Below, one piece after another: positions 18,077 to 27,189 of a stretch of 64,000 nucleotides of DNA. Within the stretch, counting starts at the first letter, position 1, and each line of letters opens with the position of its first letter. Below the pieces are notes generated by a model. It worked only from the letters and a program-made list of their open reading frames with translations, searched no databases and was not told the origin of the DNA. The stretch lies in NCBI GenBank assembly GCA_023423975.1, contig JAFAEO010000053.1, forward strand, positions 78,163-142,162, read 5' to 3'. Source of the DNA: Pseudomonadota bacterium (GTDB taxonomy: Bacteria > Pseudomonadota > Gammaproteobacteria > Burkholderiales > Burkholderiaceae_B). The position numbers and the translations under genes were made by a program.

Positions 18077-19078
18077 TTATCCAAGTTTGGCGCCAGATTG
18101 GTCCACCAGGGATTTCCAGATAGGCATATCACGCTCGTAATTTTTGCGAAACGCCTCGGGGGTATTGATGAGTGGTTCAAAACCTGCGGCCAGAATTTTC
18201 TGCCGGATATCGGCATTCTTCGCAATCTCGGCCAAGTGTGATTGCAGCTGGTCAATGATTTTTCGCGGCGTATCCACCGGCGCAGCCATTGCTACCCAAC
18301 CCGCAATGGAATAGGCCGCGTCTGTCACACCTTGCTCCTTGATGGTGGCCACCGCCGGAAGGATTTCCATGCGCGCAGTTCCGGTAACGCCGAGAATTTT
18401 GATGCGGCCGGCATCGATAAAGGGCTTGGTATTGAGTGCGCTGGCAAAGCACATCTGGATCTGTCCACCAATCAGATCCTGAAGCATTGGCGACTCACCT
18501 TTATACGCTACGTGTACCATCCCGGCATCCATACTTTTGCTCATGTAGGCGCCAGCCAGATGTGCGTATGACCCGACGCCCCAGGATCCATAGGTCAGCT
18601 TGCCTTTGTTCGCCTTGCTATAGGCCAGCAGGGCATTCATATCATTGACAGGCAGTGATGGATGCGCAACTAGCGTAACAGGGGCAATGGCGATCTGAGA
18701 AAGCATCAACAGGTCTTTCTGTGGACTGTAAGGCAATTTTTCATATAAAAACTGGTTGATCAACATTGATGTGCTGAGCGATAGCAATAGCGTGTAGCCA
18801 TCCGGACGGGCTTTGGCGACGGCATTGGTGCCAATAATGCCTGATGCGCCGGGCTGATTTTCCACGACCACAGGTTGACCCATGCGGCTGGCGAGCGCCT
18901 CGGCAATCGTGCGCGCAATGATGTCTGTGGCACCGCCCGCATTGAAAGGAACGATCAGCCGAATCGCCCTGGTTGGCCACTCTGTACTTGCAGGTTGAGC
19001 TCTGACGTTCAATGCAGCTGCGCTACTGATCGCGACCAAAGATTGCACCAATGCACGGCGCTTGATGGATATAGCCAT
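18077..19078 (-). CDS. Bug-family tripartite tricarboxylate receptor
   Basis: This 333-residue periplasmic receptor has a signal peptide with a twin-basic start (MAISIKRRALVQSLVAISSA, cleaved near VRAQP), then WPTRAIRLIVPFNAGGATD, NQPGASGIIGTNAV and PDGYTLLLSLSTS. An AAGGAG site precedes the ATG. The gene is followed by a secreted unknown protein in the same transcription unit. No enzyme gene adjoins it, so the ligand class cannot be suggested beyond small organic acids. Confidence 0.92.
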   Translation of the reverse strand: MAISIKRRALVQSLVAISSAAALNVRAQPASTEWPTRAIRLIVPFNAGGATDIIARTIAEALASRMGQPVVVENQPGASGIIGTNAVAKARPDGYTLLLSLSTSMLINQFLYEKLPYSPQKDLLMLSQIAIAPVTLVAHPSLPVNDMNALLAYSKANKGKLTYGSWGVGSYAHLAGAYMSKSMDAGMVHVAYKGESPMLQDLIGGQIQMCFASALNTKPFIDAGRIKILGVTGTARMEILPAVATIKEQGVTDAAYSIAGWVAMAAPVDTPRKIIDQLQSHLAEIAKNADIRQKILAAGFEPLINTPEAFRKNYERDMPIWKSLVDQSGAKLG

Positions 19079-19273
19079 ACTGTTGTCTCCTTATACCAAT
19101 GTCGTTTTTTTTGCCAGTATAGCTTCAACATCGATCAAGTGCACTCACTTATTCGGCGTCCCCATGGGGCCTTAAGTACGAGCGGACACTATGGGAATAG
19201 TGCCGGGGACGCACAATGCTGGCCAGCAGCGTTTTTCGGGATTTCGCCTTCTATCGTAAAAAGGATATAAGCA

Positions 19274-19888
19274 CTACGGTACGTAGAATCTAATCGAAAG
19301 TAAGTGGCATATGGCGCCGCCCAGTACAAACAAATGCCAGGCGCCATGAGCATGGCGAATTTGCCATTTATTAGAATAGAAAATCGTCCCGATCGTGTAA
19401 AGTATCGCGCCGATTAAAAGAAATGACACTGAGATGGTGCTAAAAAATCGCCATTCACGTAGAACTGCAATGACGCCTATCCAGCCGAGAATAAGATAAA
19501 TCCATATTGACGGGGCACTGTCATTTTTCACACGGATTTGTTGATAAATACCCAAAATGGATAGACCCCATATTAGGGCGAGTAAAAACCAGGACTCATA
19601 GCCCATACCCGCTCTCAGGACAAATGGAGTGACCGTGCCTGCAATAAGAAGGTAAATAGAGCAGTGGTCGAAGCGTTGCCAGAATTTCTTAAGAGGCTCC
19701 CGTGTGCCATGGTAAATCGTCGATGTTATGAACAGTAACGTTACAGTTATTGAAAAAACGAAAACGCCAGAGATTCTAAATAAATCTCCTGCATGGATTA
19801 CGCTGTTTAACAAGTAAACTGATCCACACAACATGACGACAAGTCCGGCAAGATGGCTCAGACAATTGAATCGTTCACCCGGATACAT
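19274..19888 (-). CDS. Hemolysin III / PAQR-family membrane protein
   Basis: This 204-residue integral membrane protein belongs to the HlyIII (YqfA-like) branch of the PAQR superfamily. Seven membrane segments can be counted. The family's metal-site residues are visible: Ser and His in TSTIYHGT, Asp-His in RFDHCSIYLLIAGTVTPF, and the C-terminal HAHGAWHLFVLGGAICH. PAQR members are thought to act as lipid-amidase-like or membrane-fluidity sensors; hemolysis is shown for few. The gene stands alone between a Bug gene and a broken LprI-type gene. Confidence 0.88.
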   Translation of the reverse strand: MYPGERFNCLSHLAGLVVMLCGSVYLLNSVIHAGDLFRISGVFVFSITVTLLFITSTIYHGTREPLKKFWQRFDHCSIYLLIAGTVTPFVLRAGMGYESWFLLALIWGLSILGIYQQIRVKNDSAPSIWIYLILGWIGVIAVLREWRFFSTISVSFLLIGAILYTIGTIFYSNKWQIRHAHGAWHLFVLGGAICHLLSIRFYVP

Positions 19889-20121
19889 AATATACTTTTT
19901 GTGTGAAGGTGGTTTTGGCCTGAAAATCGATAAATAGAGGTGATTCTCAGGGAATTTTTACTGCCACTTAACGCTGCAAATGCAATATTCTGGCTGGCTA
20001 TGGTCAGTCATGAATCGAAGGGATATTCTAATCCTCTTTTGATGTTATATTTTGCTAAGTTTGCAAGTCGCGCAACACGCACGGGTTACCAAATTCTTAC
20101 AAACAGAAGGACATCTGGCGC

Positions 20122-20781
20122 ATGAATGATCAACTCAAATACGGGTTTGGCGTATGGTTGCTTTTGGTCTCCTGCCTGGCAAGTGCTCAGGAAGCGCCAA
20201 GTTTTGACTGCGCCAAAGCAAAGACGCAAGTTGAAAAAGTTCTTTGTTCTGGCGGCAACTCGGGTATGGGGTGGATCGATCAGACGATGGCTAACCTGTA
20301 CAAGGCGATCCGCAAAGTGCCTGATACAAATCTTGCTGCGCTTGAGTCCAGCCAGCGTGCCTGGCTGGCAAAGCGTAACTAGTGCAACGGCTCGGATGAG
20401 AAAGTCATGAACTGCCTGGTCGACAGTTATCGTGCCCGCTATATTGAACTGAGTTCATCCTATGATAAACAACAGTACACAGGTCAGTTTAGCAACAATA
20501 AGGGGGTTCTTGACAGTGTCCTGTTTCCAGACGGAAACCTGTCGGTCAATATCTCGACTGATGTGGGGGCTCCTTCCTATGATTCGTGTTCGGTAACCTT
20601 TCTTGCACCGCTGGCAGGCACCGCGGTTCACCATGTTTTCACAGAAGAGGAGACCGGAACAACTGATCAATGCATAGTAGATTTAAACGTGTCTGGCTCA
20701 CAATTTTCGGTCAAACCCAAGGGCTGCCAGTCCTTCTGTGGGAATGCGGCGTCGTTTAATGGAATCTACAAGAAGAAATGA
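20122..20781 (+). pseudogene. LprI-family (DUF1311) secreted protein broken by one stop codon
   Basis: The frame from 20122 encodes a signal peptide (VWLLLVSCLASAQ) and an LprI-type domain: DCAKAKTQVEKVLC, then LESSQRAWLAKRN, where a TAG at 20380-20382 interrupts it. Reading continues in the same frame with CNGSDEKVMNCLVDSYRARYIEL, the expected second half of the domain, and a C-terminal part to 20781. In family members the stretch corresponding to WLAKRN-x-C continues without interruption, so a single base change explains the break. The rest of the frame is intact, which suggests a recent mutation. LprI-like proteins inhibit lysozyme in some species; here the full protein would be about 219 residues. 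Confidence 0.8.
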
Positions 20782-21222
20782 AGCCAGGGCCGATTGCGGC
20801 ATCATGTTCTGCGAAAATAACGTTATTAATATTAAAAATTAAATGACTGGTTTTATTATCCGCCGGATAAGCCAAAAGAGCAGAAAATGCCAATTGCGCA
20901 AATTAAGAAAAACTTTCCATGATAGAGCCTTATAATGTTGAATTGATTGAACATTATTTAGAAAACCGCGCTGCCAGACAGCCATTCAGACCATTCATCA
21001 CGGCTGTCTGAGCCGGATCGTACTGGATAGGCGCCCGTTGAAGATTTGTTGCGCTTCAAGCTGTATTGACAATTGTCCGACCTCCCAAAGCAACATCTCA
21101 GTCATTTTTTATGCGATGGCAAGGTATGCAATTTACCGGTACCCGCAGTTGACTTCTGTTACTCCGCCCTGTACCCAAGATATCCGGACAGGCTCTTTTT
21201 AGCTCCAATTTTAGAATTCCCC
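20782..21222. other. 441-bp region before the OsmC-YcaO gene, AT-rich
   Basis: No gene is seen. The left part is AT-rich and probably carries the promoter of the OsmC-YcaO gene. An imperfectly supported coding extension from 21073 would lengthen the downstream protein by 50 residues with no family resemblance, so I leave it out. A 9-bp inverted repeat lies at 20975-21010. Confidence 0.5.
20975..21010. repeat. Inverted repeat CAGACAGCC / GGCTGTCTG
   Basis: Arms at 20975-20983 and 21002-21010 are perfect inverses with an 18-base loop and are not followed by a T run. It could be a regulator site or an RNA hairpin in the leader of the OsmC-YcaO gene. Confidence 0.4.
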
Positions 21223-23424
21223 ATGGAAATTAAAGTCAACTTTCTCGACAAGCTACGCCTTGAGGCCAAATTCGATGATTTCACGGTTGTGGCCGATCAG
21301 CCGATCCGTTATAAGGGCGATGGCTCGGCGCCTGGTCCTTTCGATTATTTTCTGGCTTCCTCGGCCTTGTGTGCCGCTTATTTTGTGAAGTTGTACTGCG
21401 TAACCCGCAATATTCCCACTGAAAATATCCGCCTGTCGCAAAATAATATTGTGGATCCGGAGAATCGCTACAAGCAGATTTTCAAGATACAAGTCGAGTT
21501 ACCCGCTGACATTGAGGAGGCGGATCGTCGTGGTATTTTGCGCTCCATTGAGCGTTGTACGGTGAAAAAAGTTGTGCAAACCGGACCCGAGTTCGTCATT
21601 GAAGAAGTAGAGAACCTGGATGCTGATGCCCAGTCTTTGCTGACATTGAGTCCCGCTTCTGACGCCAGTACCTATATAACGGGCAAAGATTTGCCGCTGG
21701 AGCAAACCATCGCCAATATGTCGGGCATTCTGGCTAACCTGGGTATTAAGATTGAAATTGCCTCATGGCGCAATATTGTTCCCAATGTCTGGTCGCTGCA
21801 TATTCGCGATGCGCACTCGCCCATGTGTTTTACCAATGGCAAGGGAGCGACCAAGGAAAGTGCGCTGGCATCGGCGTTGGGAGAGTATATCGAGCGGCTT
21901 AATTGCAATCACTTCTACGCCGGTTCATTTTGGGGCGAAGACATCGCCAACGCATCGTTTGTACATTACCCGGACGAGCGCTGGTTCCAGCCTGGGCCCA
22001 AGGATGCGCTGCCCGCAGACATTCTGGATGCATATAGCCGGCAAATCTATAACCCGGATGGCGAGCTGCGTGGCTCGCATCTGTATGATACCAATTCCGG
22101 CAATATGTCGCGGGGTATCTGTTCGCTGCCGTTTGTACGGCAATCAGACGGCCATGTGGTGTATTTTCCGTCAAACCTGGTCGAAAACCTGTATGTGAGC
22201 AACGGCATGAGCGCCGGCAACACGCTCGTAGAAGCGCAGGTACAGTGCTTGTCCGAAATTTTTGAACGGGCGGTAAAACGCGAAATTCTGGAAGGCGAAA
22301 TTGCATTGCCCGATGTGTCGCAAGACGTGCTGGCGAAATACCCAGGCATTCTGGCGGGGATTCAAGCATTGGAAGAGCAGGGCTTTCCGGTGCTGGTTAA
22401 GGATGCGTCGCTGGGCGGGACTTACCCGGTAATGTGCGTGACCTTGATGAACCCGCGCACAGGCGGCGTTTTTGCCTCATTCGGCGCGCATCCAAGTTTT
22501 GAGGTGGCGCTAGAACGCAGTCTCACGGAATTGCTGCAGGGACGCAGTATCGAAGGCCTGAACGATTTGCCCAAACCCACCTTTGTCAGTGAAGTGGTGA
22601 CCGAAGCAAATAATTTTGTTGAACACTTCATTGATTCCAGTGGTGTCGTGTCGTGGCGCTTTTTCAGCGCCAGGGCGGATTTTGAGTTTGTCGAATGGGA
22701 TTTTTCCGGCCAGGGTAAAGACGCCAATGCCCAGGAAGCAGCAACCTTGTTCGGTATTCTAGAGGACATGGGCAAAGAGGCGTACATGGCAGTCTATGAC
22801 CAATTGGGCGCCATCGCCTGCCGAATTCTGGTGCCCGGCTATTCGGAAGTGTACCCGGTAGACGATGTGACCTGGGACAACACCAACAAAGCGCTTTTGT
22901 TCCGCACAGATATTTTGAACCTGCATCGCCTGGACAATGCAGCGCTGGCCGCGCTGCTTGAGCGACTTGAGAACAACGAACTGGATGACTACGCCGATAT
23001 TGCCACGCTGATCGGTATTGAGTTCGATGAGAATACCGACTGGGGGCAGCTCACTGTTCTGGAGTTGAAGCTATTGATAAACCTGGCCTTGCAGCAATTT
23101 GAGGCAGCGCAGGAGCTGACCGGCGCTTTCCTGCAGTACAACGACAACACGGTCGAGCGCGGCCTGTTTTATCAGGCATTGAATGTGGTGCTGGAAGTGC
23201 AGCTTGATGATGATCTGGAGTTGGACGACTATGCCGTTAACTTTCGCAAGATGTTCGGCAATGCCCGGATGGATGCGGTCATGGGATCGATGGACGGCAG
23301 CGTACGCTTCTTCGGGCTCACGCCAACCAGTATCAAACTGGAGGGGCTTGACAGGCATCACCGGCTGATCGACAGTTTTAAGAAATTGCATAAGGCGCGG
23401 GGGCAGGCGGCTGTTGTCAGTTAG
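21223..23424 (+). CDS. OsmC-domain / YcaO-domain fusion protein
   Basis: This 733-residue cytoplasmic protein joins an N-terminal OsmC/Ohr fold (residues about 1-130) with a YcaO ATP-grasp-like domain (about 160-560) and a C-terminal helical part. The OsmC part keeps a cysteine in SALCAAYFVKLYC and a second in IERCTVKK, the positions of the peroxidase pair. YcaO ATP-binding signatures are present: GATKESALASALGEYIERLN and EAQVQCLSEIFERAVKREI. Stand-alone YcaO of E. coli acts with RimO on ribosomal protein S12; peptide-bound YcaO enzymes use ATP to make azolines or thioamides. The C-terminus lacks the proline-rich tail of azoline-forming members. The ATG at 21223 matches the beginning of the OsmC fold. 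It stands alone; no precursor peptide or E1-like partner is nearby. Confidence 0.85.
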   Translation: MEIKVNFLDKLRLEAKFDDFTVVADQPIRYKGDGSAPGPFDYFLASSALCAAYFVKLYCVTRNIPTENIRLSQNNIVDPENRYKQIFKIQVELPADIEEADRRGILRSIERCTVKKVVQTGPEFVIEEVENLDADAQSLLTLSPASDASTYITGKDLPLEQTIANMSGILANLGIKIEIASWRNIVPNVWSLHIRDAHSPMCFTNGKGATKESALASALGEYIERLNCNHFYAGSFWGEDIANASFVHYPDERWFQPGPKDALPADILDAYSRQIYNPDGELRGSHLYDTNSGNMSRGICSLPFVRQSDGHVVYFPSNLVENLYVSNGMSAGNTLVEAQVQCLSEIFERAVKREILEGEIALPDVSQDVLAKYPGILAGIQALEEQGFPVLVKDASLGGTYPVMCVTLMNPRTGGVFASFGAHPSFEVALERSLTELLQGRSIEGLNDLPKPTFVSEVVTEANNFVEHFIDSSGVVSWRFFSARADFEFVEWDFSGQGKDANAQEAATLFGILEDMGKEAYMAVYDQLGAIACRILVPGYSEVYPVDDVTWDNTNKALLFRTDILNLHRLDNAALAALLERLENNELDDYADIATLIGIEFDENTDWGQLTVLELKLLINLALQQFEAAQELTGAFLQYNDNTVERGLFYQALNVVLEVQLDDDLELDDYAVNFRKMFGNARMDAVMGSMDGSVRFFGLTPTSIKLEGLDRHHRLIDSFKKLHKARGQAAVVS

Positions 23425-23752
23425 GGGACAAGGCTGGATGCTGCTCATCCGCTTGTGACCGCACTGCAAGTGATCAATGGGTGCACAACCCCGGGGGGAT
23501 TGGATATGTATATATTGCCTCGGGGTTCTGCATGTTTTATCAGTTCCCGGATTGTCGCTCACTGCGAGGCGAGTGCCGAAATGAATCTATAGAACCTTAA
23601 CAGTGGCATTGGGTTTGGGAAATCAGAGAGAGTCGGGAAAACTGCTCACTTATGCATCAGTTGAGAGTTTGTCATCTATTAATAATGATGGGCATTTCGG
23701 TGCTGCCGACATACAAATCGACGCGTTACGACAGGTTCATGGGTACGGCGTC
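23425..23752. other. 328-bp convergent intergenic region
   Basis: The region separates the OsmC-YcaO gene from the convergent LysR gene. A GC-rich inverted repeat AACCCCG (23487-23493) / CGGGGTT (23521-23527) may act as a bidirectional terminator, although it has no strong T run. No gene is recognised. Confidence 0.45.
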
Positions 23753-24661
23753 TTAAGCCGCACCGTTCAGCGCAGCAAGAAAACGCTCAACGATCAGATT
23801 TTGCCTTCTTCCTGTGCGCATTGCGATCGCAATCGGAACGGTAAAGTGCATGCGGTCTGGCGCAATGGCAATCATCTGTCCTTTCTCTACCCAGGTGGCG
23901 GCGTAATGATCGGGAAGAAAGCCGATATATTGGTCGGTTAATATGAGAAAAGCAATGGCTTCCCTGTCTGTTGCCGTTGCCGCGCAATTCATGCGATGGT
24001 GCAGTTCAACAGCTTCGGCATTCAAGCGATAGCTGGGTGCGACTGCCGGTACATCCCGCAAATCAGCATCGCAGACCGAAGCGGAATCCTTGCCTAAAGG
24101 GTGCGCACTGCTGCAGTACAGTAAAGAGTACTCTTCATATAAAGTGTGATAATCCAATCCCTTCAAGGTATTGATCTGCGGTAATGCGCCAATATGAAGA
24201 CGGCCATCCAGCAGGCCTCGTTCAATCTCGCCGGGCGTACTCATGCTGATATTGATCCGTATGTCGTCGCTTTGCTGGCGCAGTGTCTTCAGGGCAGAGG
24301 TAATGCGCATCTGCGGCTGCGTGACCAGATTATTCATGAGTCCGATATTGATTTCGCCGCGAAGACTGTGATGCAGTTGATTGACCTCCCTGCGAAAATC
24401 TTCTATTGAGGCCAATACGGTATCGCTTGCCCGCAGCACCTCTCTTCCCTGGTCCGTCAGAGAAAATCCGGCACGACCTCGTTGACATAGGCGCATGCCA
24501 AGACGCTTTTCAAGGTCGCTCATATGTAGACTGATTGCGGAACGGGTAATGCCTAACGCGCTTTCGGCCGCAGTAAAGCTGCCCATTTTTGCAACGGTTC
24601 TGAATACCCGCAGCAACCGGAGATCGAAGTCCGTTACCTGGGCAAGGGGTTGGCTTTTCAT
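23753..24661 (-). CDS. LysR-family transcriptional regulator
   Basis: This 302-residue LysR-type regulator has an N-terminal winged helix (FDLRLLRVFRTVAKMGSFTA, then AESALGITRSAISLHMSDLE) and a two-lobed effector-binding domain beginning near residue 95 (GEINIGLMNNLV). The gene is divergent from the omega-transaminase across 102 bases that contain a strong-looking promoter and an ATTGGT/ACCAAT inverted repeat, so it most likely activates or represses that transaminase. The effector is unknown; beta-alanine or a related amine would fit the target. Confidence 0.9.
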   Translation of the reverse strand: MKSQPLAQVTDFDLRLLRVFRTVAKMGSFTAAESALGITRSAISLHMSDLEKRLGMRLCQRGRAGFSLTDQGREVLRASDTVLASIEDFRREVNQLHHSLRGEINIGLMNNLVTQPQMRITSALKTLRQQSDDIRINISMSTPGEIERGLLDGRLHIGALPQINTLKGLDYHTLYEEYSLLYCSSAHPLGKDSASVCDADLRDVPAVAPSYRLNAEAVELHHRMNCAATATDREAIAFLILTDQYIGFLPDHYAATWVEKGQMIAIAPDRMHFTVPIAIAMRTGRRQNLIVERFLAALNGAA

Positions 24662-24682
24662 TACGTGAATATTTCCATATTT

Positions 24683-24730
24683 ATTGGTAAATAAAATTGT
24701 ATTTTACTAAACCAATTGAGTTCCTATAAT
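24683..24730 (+). promoter_or_regulatory. Promoter and LysR-type site of the omega-transaminase
   Basis: A candidate promoter has -35 TTTACT at 24703-24708 and -10 TATAAT at 24725-24730 with a 16-base spacer. An inverted pair ATTGGT (24683-24688) and ACCAAT (24711-24716) flanks the -35 element and is suitably placed for the divergent LysR regulator. The -10 matches the consensus; the operator is a guess. Confidence 0.5.
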
Positions 24731-24763
24731 CAAAGACACCAACTATTTGAAACAGGACATGCC

Positions 24764-26110
24764 ATGAACTATCCAGATCTGCAGCCCACCGCAATGACAG
24801 ATACATTGAATTTACGATCGCACTGGCTCCCTTTTAGTGCAAACCGCAATTTTCACAAGGATCCGCGGATCGTCGTTGGCGCCGAAGGCAACTGGCTGGT
24901 CGACGCCAAGGGTAGGCGAATCTACGACAGTTTGTCGGGCCTCTGGACTTGCGGCGCGGGCCACACGCGGCAGGAAATTCAGCAGGCCGTATCCCGCCAG
25001 CTCGGAACGCTGGATTACTCCCCAGGGTTTCAATATGCGCATCCTTTGTCGTTTCAATTGGCGGAAAAAATGATCGGGTTCACCCCCGAAGGGCTGGATC
25101 ATGTGTTTTTCACCAATTCCGGTTCCGAAGCGGCAGATACGGCAGTCAAAATGGCGCGCGCCTACTGGCGTGTGAAAGGCCAGGCGAACAAGACCAAGCT
25201 GATAGGCCGAGCTCGTGGCTATCATGGCGTTAATATCGGCGGCACCAGCCTTGGTGGCATCGGGGCAAACCGCAAGGCGTTTGGATCATTCATGGACGTG
25301 GATCATCTTGCGCATACCTTGCAGCCCGGCCTTGCCTTTGGTCGGGGTGAGCCCGAAACCGGCGGCATCGCGCTTGCCGATGAACTGCTTAAGCTGATCG
25401 AGTTGCACGATGCATCGAATATTGCCGCTGTTATCGTCGAACCGGTGGCCGGTTCTGCCGGCGTGCTGGTGCCGCCAAAGGGATATCTGCAACGTCTGCG
25501 TGAAATCTGCAAGCAGTTCGGCATCTTATTGATATTCGATGAAGTCATCACCGGCTTTGGACGGTTGGGAGCAGCCACCGGCGCCGAATATTTTGGCGTC
25601 ACTCCCGACCTGATGAATGTTGCCAAGCAACTTACCAACGGCGCCATTCCAATGGGTGCAGTCATCGCATCTTCTGAAATTTATAATACGTTCATGCAAC
25701 AGGATTTACCCGAGCATGTGACTGAGTTCGGCCACGGGTACACCTATTCTGCCCATCCGGTTGCCTGTGCGGCAGGACTGGCGGCCCTGGATATCCTGCA
25801 GCGGGATCATTTGATTGAGCAGGTGCAGGTGCTGGCGCCTTATTTCGAGCAGGCTTTGCATGGTCTGAGAGAGGCATCGCACGTGGTCGATATCCGCAAT
25901 TGTGGTCTGGCCGGGGCCATTCAGCTGGCGCCACGAGACGGAGATGGCGCAATCCGGCCGTTCGAAGCCGGCCTCAAGCTGTGGGAGAAAGGCTTTTATG
26001 TCCGATTCGGGGGCGATACCTTGCAATTTGGCCCGCCGTTTACCACGACGCGTGAAGAGCTGGATTCCCTTTTTAACGCGGTGGGCGAAACGCTCAACTC
26101 TCTATCCTGA
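24764..26110 (+). CDS. Omega-amino acid:pyruvate aminotransferase (class III)
   Basis: This 448-residue class III PLP aminotransferase resembles beta-alanine:pyruvate transaminase (BauA/OapT). It has FFTNSGSEAADTAVKMARAY for phosphate binding, LIFDEVITGFGRLGA with the cofactor Asp, and the Schiff-base Lys288 in VAKQLTNGAIPMGA. The N-terminal RSHWLPFSANRNFHKDPRI is typical of omega-amino acid transaminases. The start at 24764 is preferred to an earlier in-frame start because it matches family N-termini. It converts beta-alanine or a related terminal amine to the semialdehyde. A methylmalonate-semialdehyde dehydrogenase, usually next to it, is not present. It is controlled presumably by the divergent LysR regulator. 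Confidence 0.9.
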   Translation: MNYPDLQPTAMTDTLNLRSHWLPFSANRNFHKDPRIVVGAEGNWLVDAKGRRIYDSLSGLWTCGAGHTRQEIQQAVSRQLGTLDYSPGFQYAHPLSFQLAEKMIGFTPEGLDHVFFTNSGSEAADTAVKMARAYWRVKGQANKTKLIGRARGYHGVNIGGTSLGGIGANRKAFGSFMDVDHLAHTLQPGLAFGRGEPETGGIALADELLKLIELHDASNIAAVIVEPVAGSAGVLVPPKGYLQRLREICKQFGILLIFDEVITGFGRLGAATGAEYFGVTPDLMNVAKQLTNGAIPMGAVIASSEIYNTFMQQDLPEHVTEFGHGYTYSAHPVACAAGLAALDILQRDHLIEQVQVLAPYFEQALHGLREASHVVDIRNCGLAGAIQLAPRDGDGAIRPFEAGLKLWEKGFYVRFGGDTLQFGPPFTTTREELDSLFNAVGETLNSLS

Positions 26111-26267
26111 ATCGCCCGGGATCTGCCTCTGCCACGGCAGATCCTGGTTACCGACGGCCAAAATGGCTTGCGGCAATTGGGAAAGGCGGGGTTGCAGTGG
26201 ATGGTCCAACACTCACCATAATCAAGCGGGATGGCGGCAGAAGGATGCCGGCATGAACGAGGCTGCT

Positions 26268-27083
26268 TCACTCCCCCAGCATCGCTTCAATGCCTTGGAC
26301 CAGCGCAAGCAGGCGCGGCCCGAGATCGTCGTACAGGTTTTGCGATGTCATGCCATGGCTGGGCACGGTCAAATTGAAAGCCAGCGACATGCCGTTGATG
26401 GGTGTGCCAAGTGGAACGGCCACTGCCGCAAGCGACGATCGCCATGCGCCGGCTACAGAGCAAAAGCCGTGTTTTTCGATGTCTTCGAATGCCTGTGTCA
26501 CGCCCTCCCTGTGCTGTGCCCATTCCTGTGGCAAATGGCGTTCAAGTTGCCTCAATACCGATGCTCTTTCCGCTTGCGGCAAGCCGTAAAGAATCGCGCG
26601 CCCCATCGCGGTACGCAACAAGGGCCGGGTAGAACCGATGCCAGGACGCGTTTCGTTGGATTCCCGACTATGGATGGTTTCAACGTATACCGCTTGCAGG
26701 CGGTCCCGGGTGCCCACTGACACCGGTCCCTTGGCGTATTCCGCCAGCTTGAGCATTTCATGTGCGCCTACCTGTCGGAGCATCAATTGCGAAAGCAAAG
26801 GATAGCCCAGGGAGAGCACGGCAGGGCCAAGCGCATATTTGCTCGTATGCGGATCGCGACGCAAATAACCTAACCCGACCAGGGTAAAGGTCAGGCGTGA
26901 GACCGTGGGGCGAGCCATGCCAAGCCTGTCCGCAAAATCTTTATTTCCCAGGCTGGTTGTCGTTGCCGAAAAGCATCCCAGTATCGACAGACCATTGGCC
27001 AGTGTCGACGCGTACTGGGGGTGGTTGAGCAGATCTGCAGGATCAAGTATTTCGGAGCTTGCTTTTGTTTTAGATGGACGCAT
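26268..27083 (-). CDS. IclR-family transcriptional regulator
   Basis: This 271-residue IclR regulator has a winged helix at about residues 25-90 (LANGLSILGCFSATTTSLGN, FADRLGMARPTVSRLTFTL) and an effector domain with RPGIGSTRPLLRTAMGRAIL. A TTG two codons upstream is possible, but the ATG at 27083 is the more natural start. It is divergent from a metallophosphoesterase-Bug operon with a long palindrome in the 106-base gap, so that operon is its probable target. It is convergent with the transaminase gene. Confidence 0.88.
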   Translation of the reverse strand: MRPSKTKASSEILDPADLLNHPQYASTLANGLSILGCFSATTTSLGNKDFADRLGMARPTVSRLTFTLVGLGYLRRDPHTSKYALGPAVLSLGYPLLSQLMLRQVGAHEMLKLAEYAKGPVSVGTRDRLQAVYVETIHSRESNETRPGIGSTRPLLRTAMGRAILYGLPQAERASVLRQLERHLPQEWAQHREGVTQAFEDIEKHGFCSVAGAWRSSLAAVAVPLGTPINGMSLAFNLTVPSHGMTSQNLYDDLGPRLLALVQGIEAMLGE

Positions 27084-27137
27084 ACGCAAAAAATGACGGG
27101 CGCAGCCTTGACAGCTATCGCCAATAAGTTAATAATC

Positions 27138-27176
27138 AATTCAAATAATTATATCATAATTCCAATTATTTGAATT
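27138..27176. promoter_or_regulatory. 13-bp-arm palindrome, probable IclR operator
   Basis: AATTCAAATAATT at 27138-27150 and AATTATTTGAATT at 27164-27176 are perfect inverses around a 13-bp spacer. The site ends directly before the ribosome site of the metallophosphoesterase gene, so a bound protein would block its expression. Confidence 0.65.
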
Positions 27177-27189
27177 AAAGGATTTGATC

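Noticed and set aside
21073..21222. Upstream extension of the OsmC-YcaO gene
   Set aside because: The extra 50 residues show no resemblance to the OsmC fold, whose normal start is the ATG at 21223.
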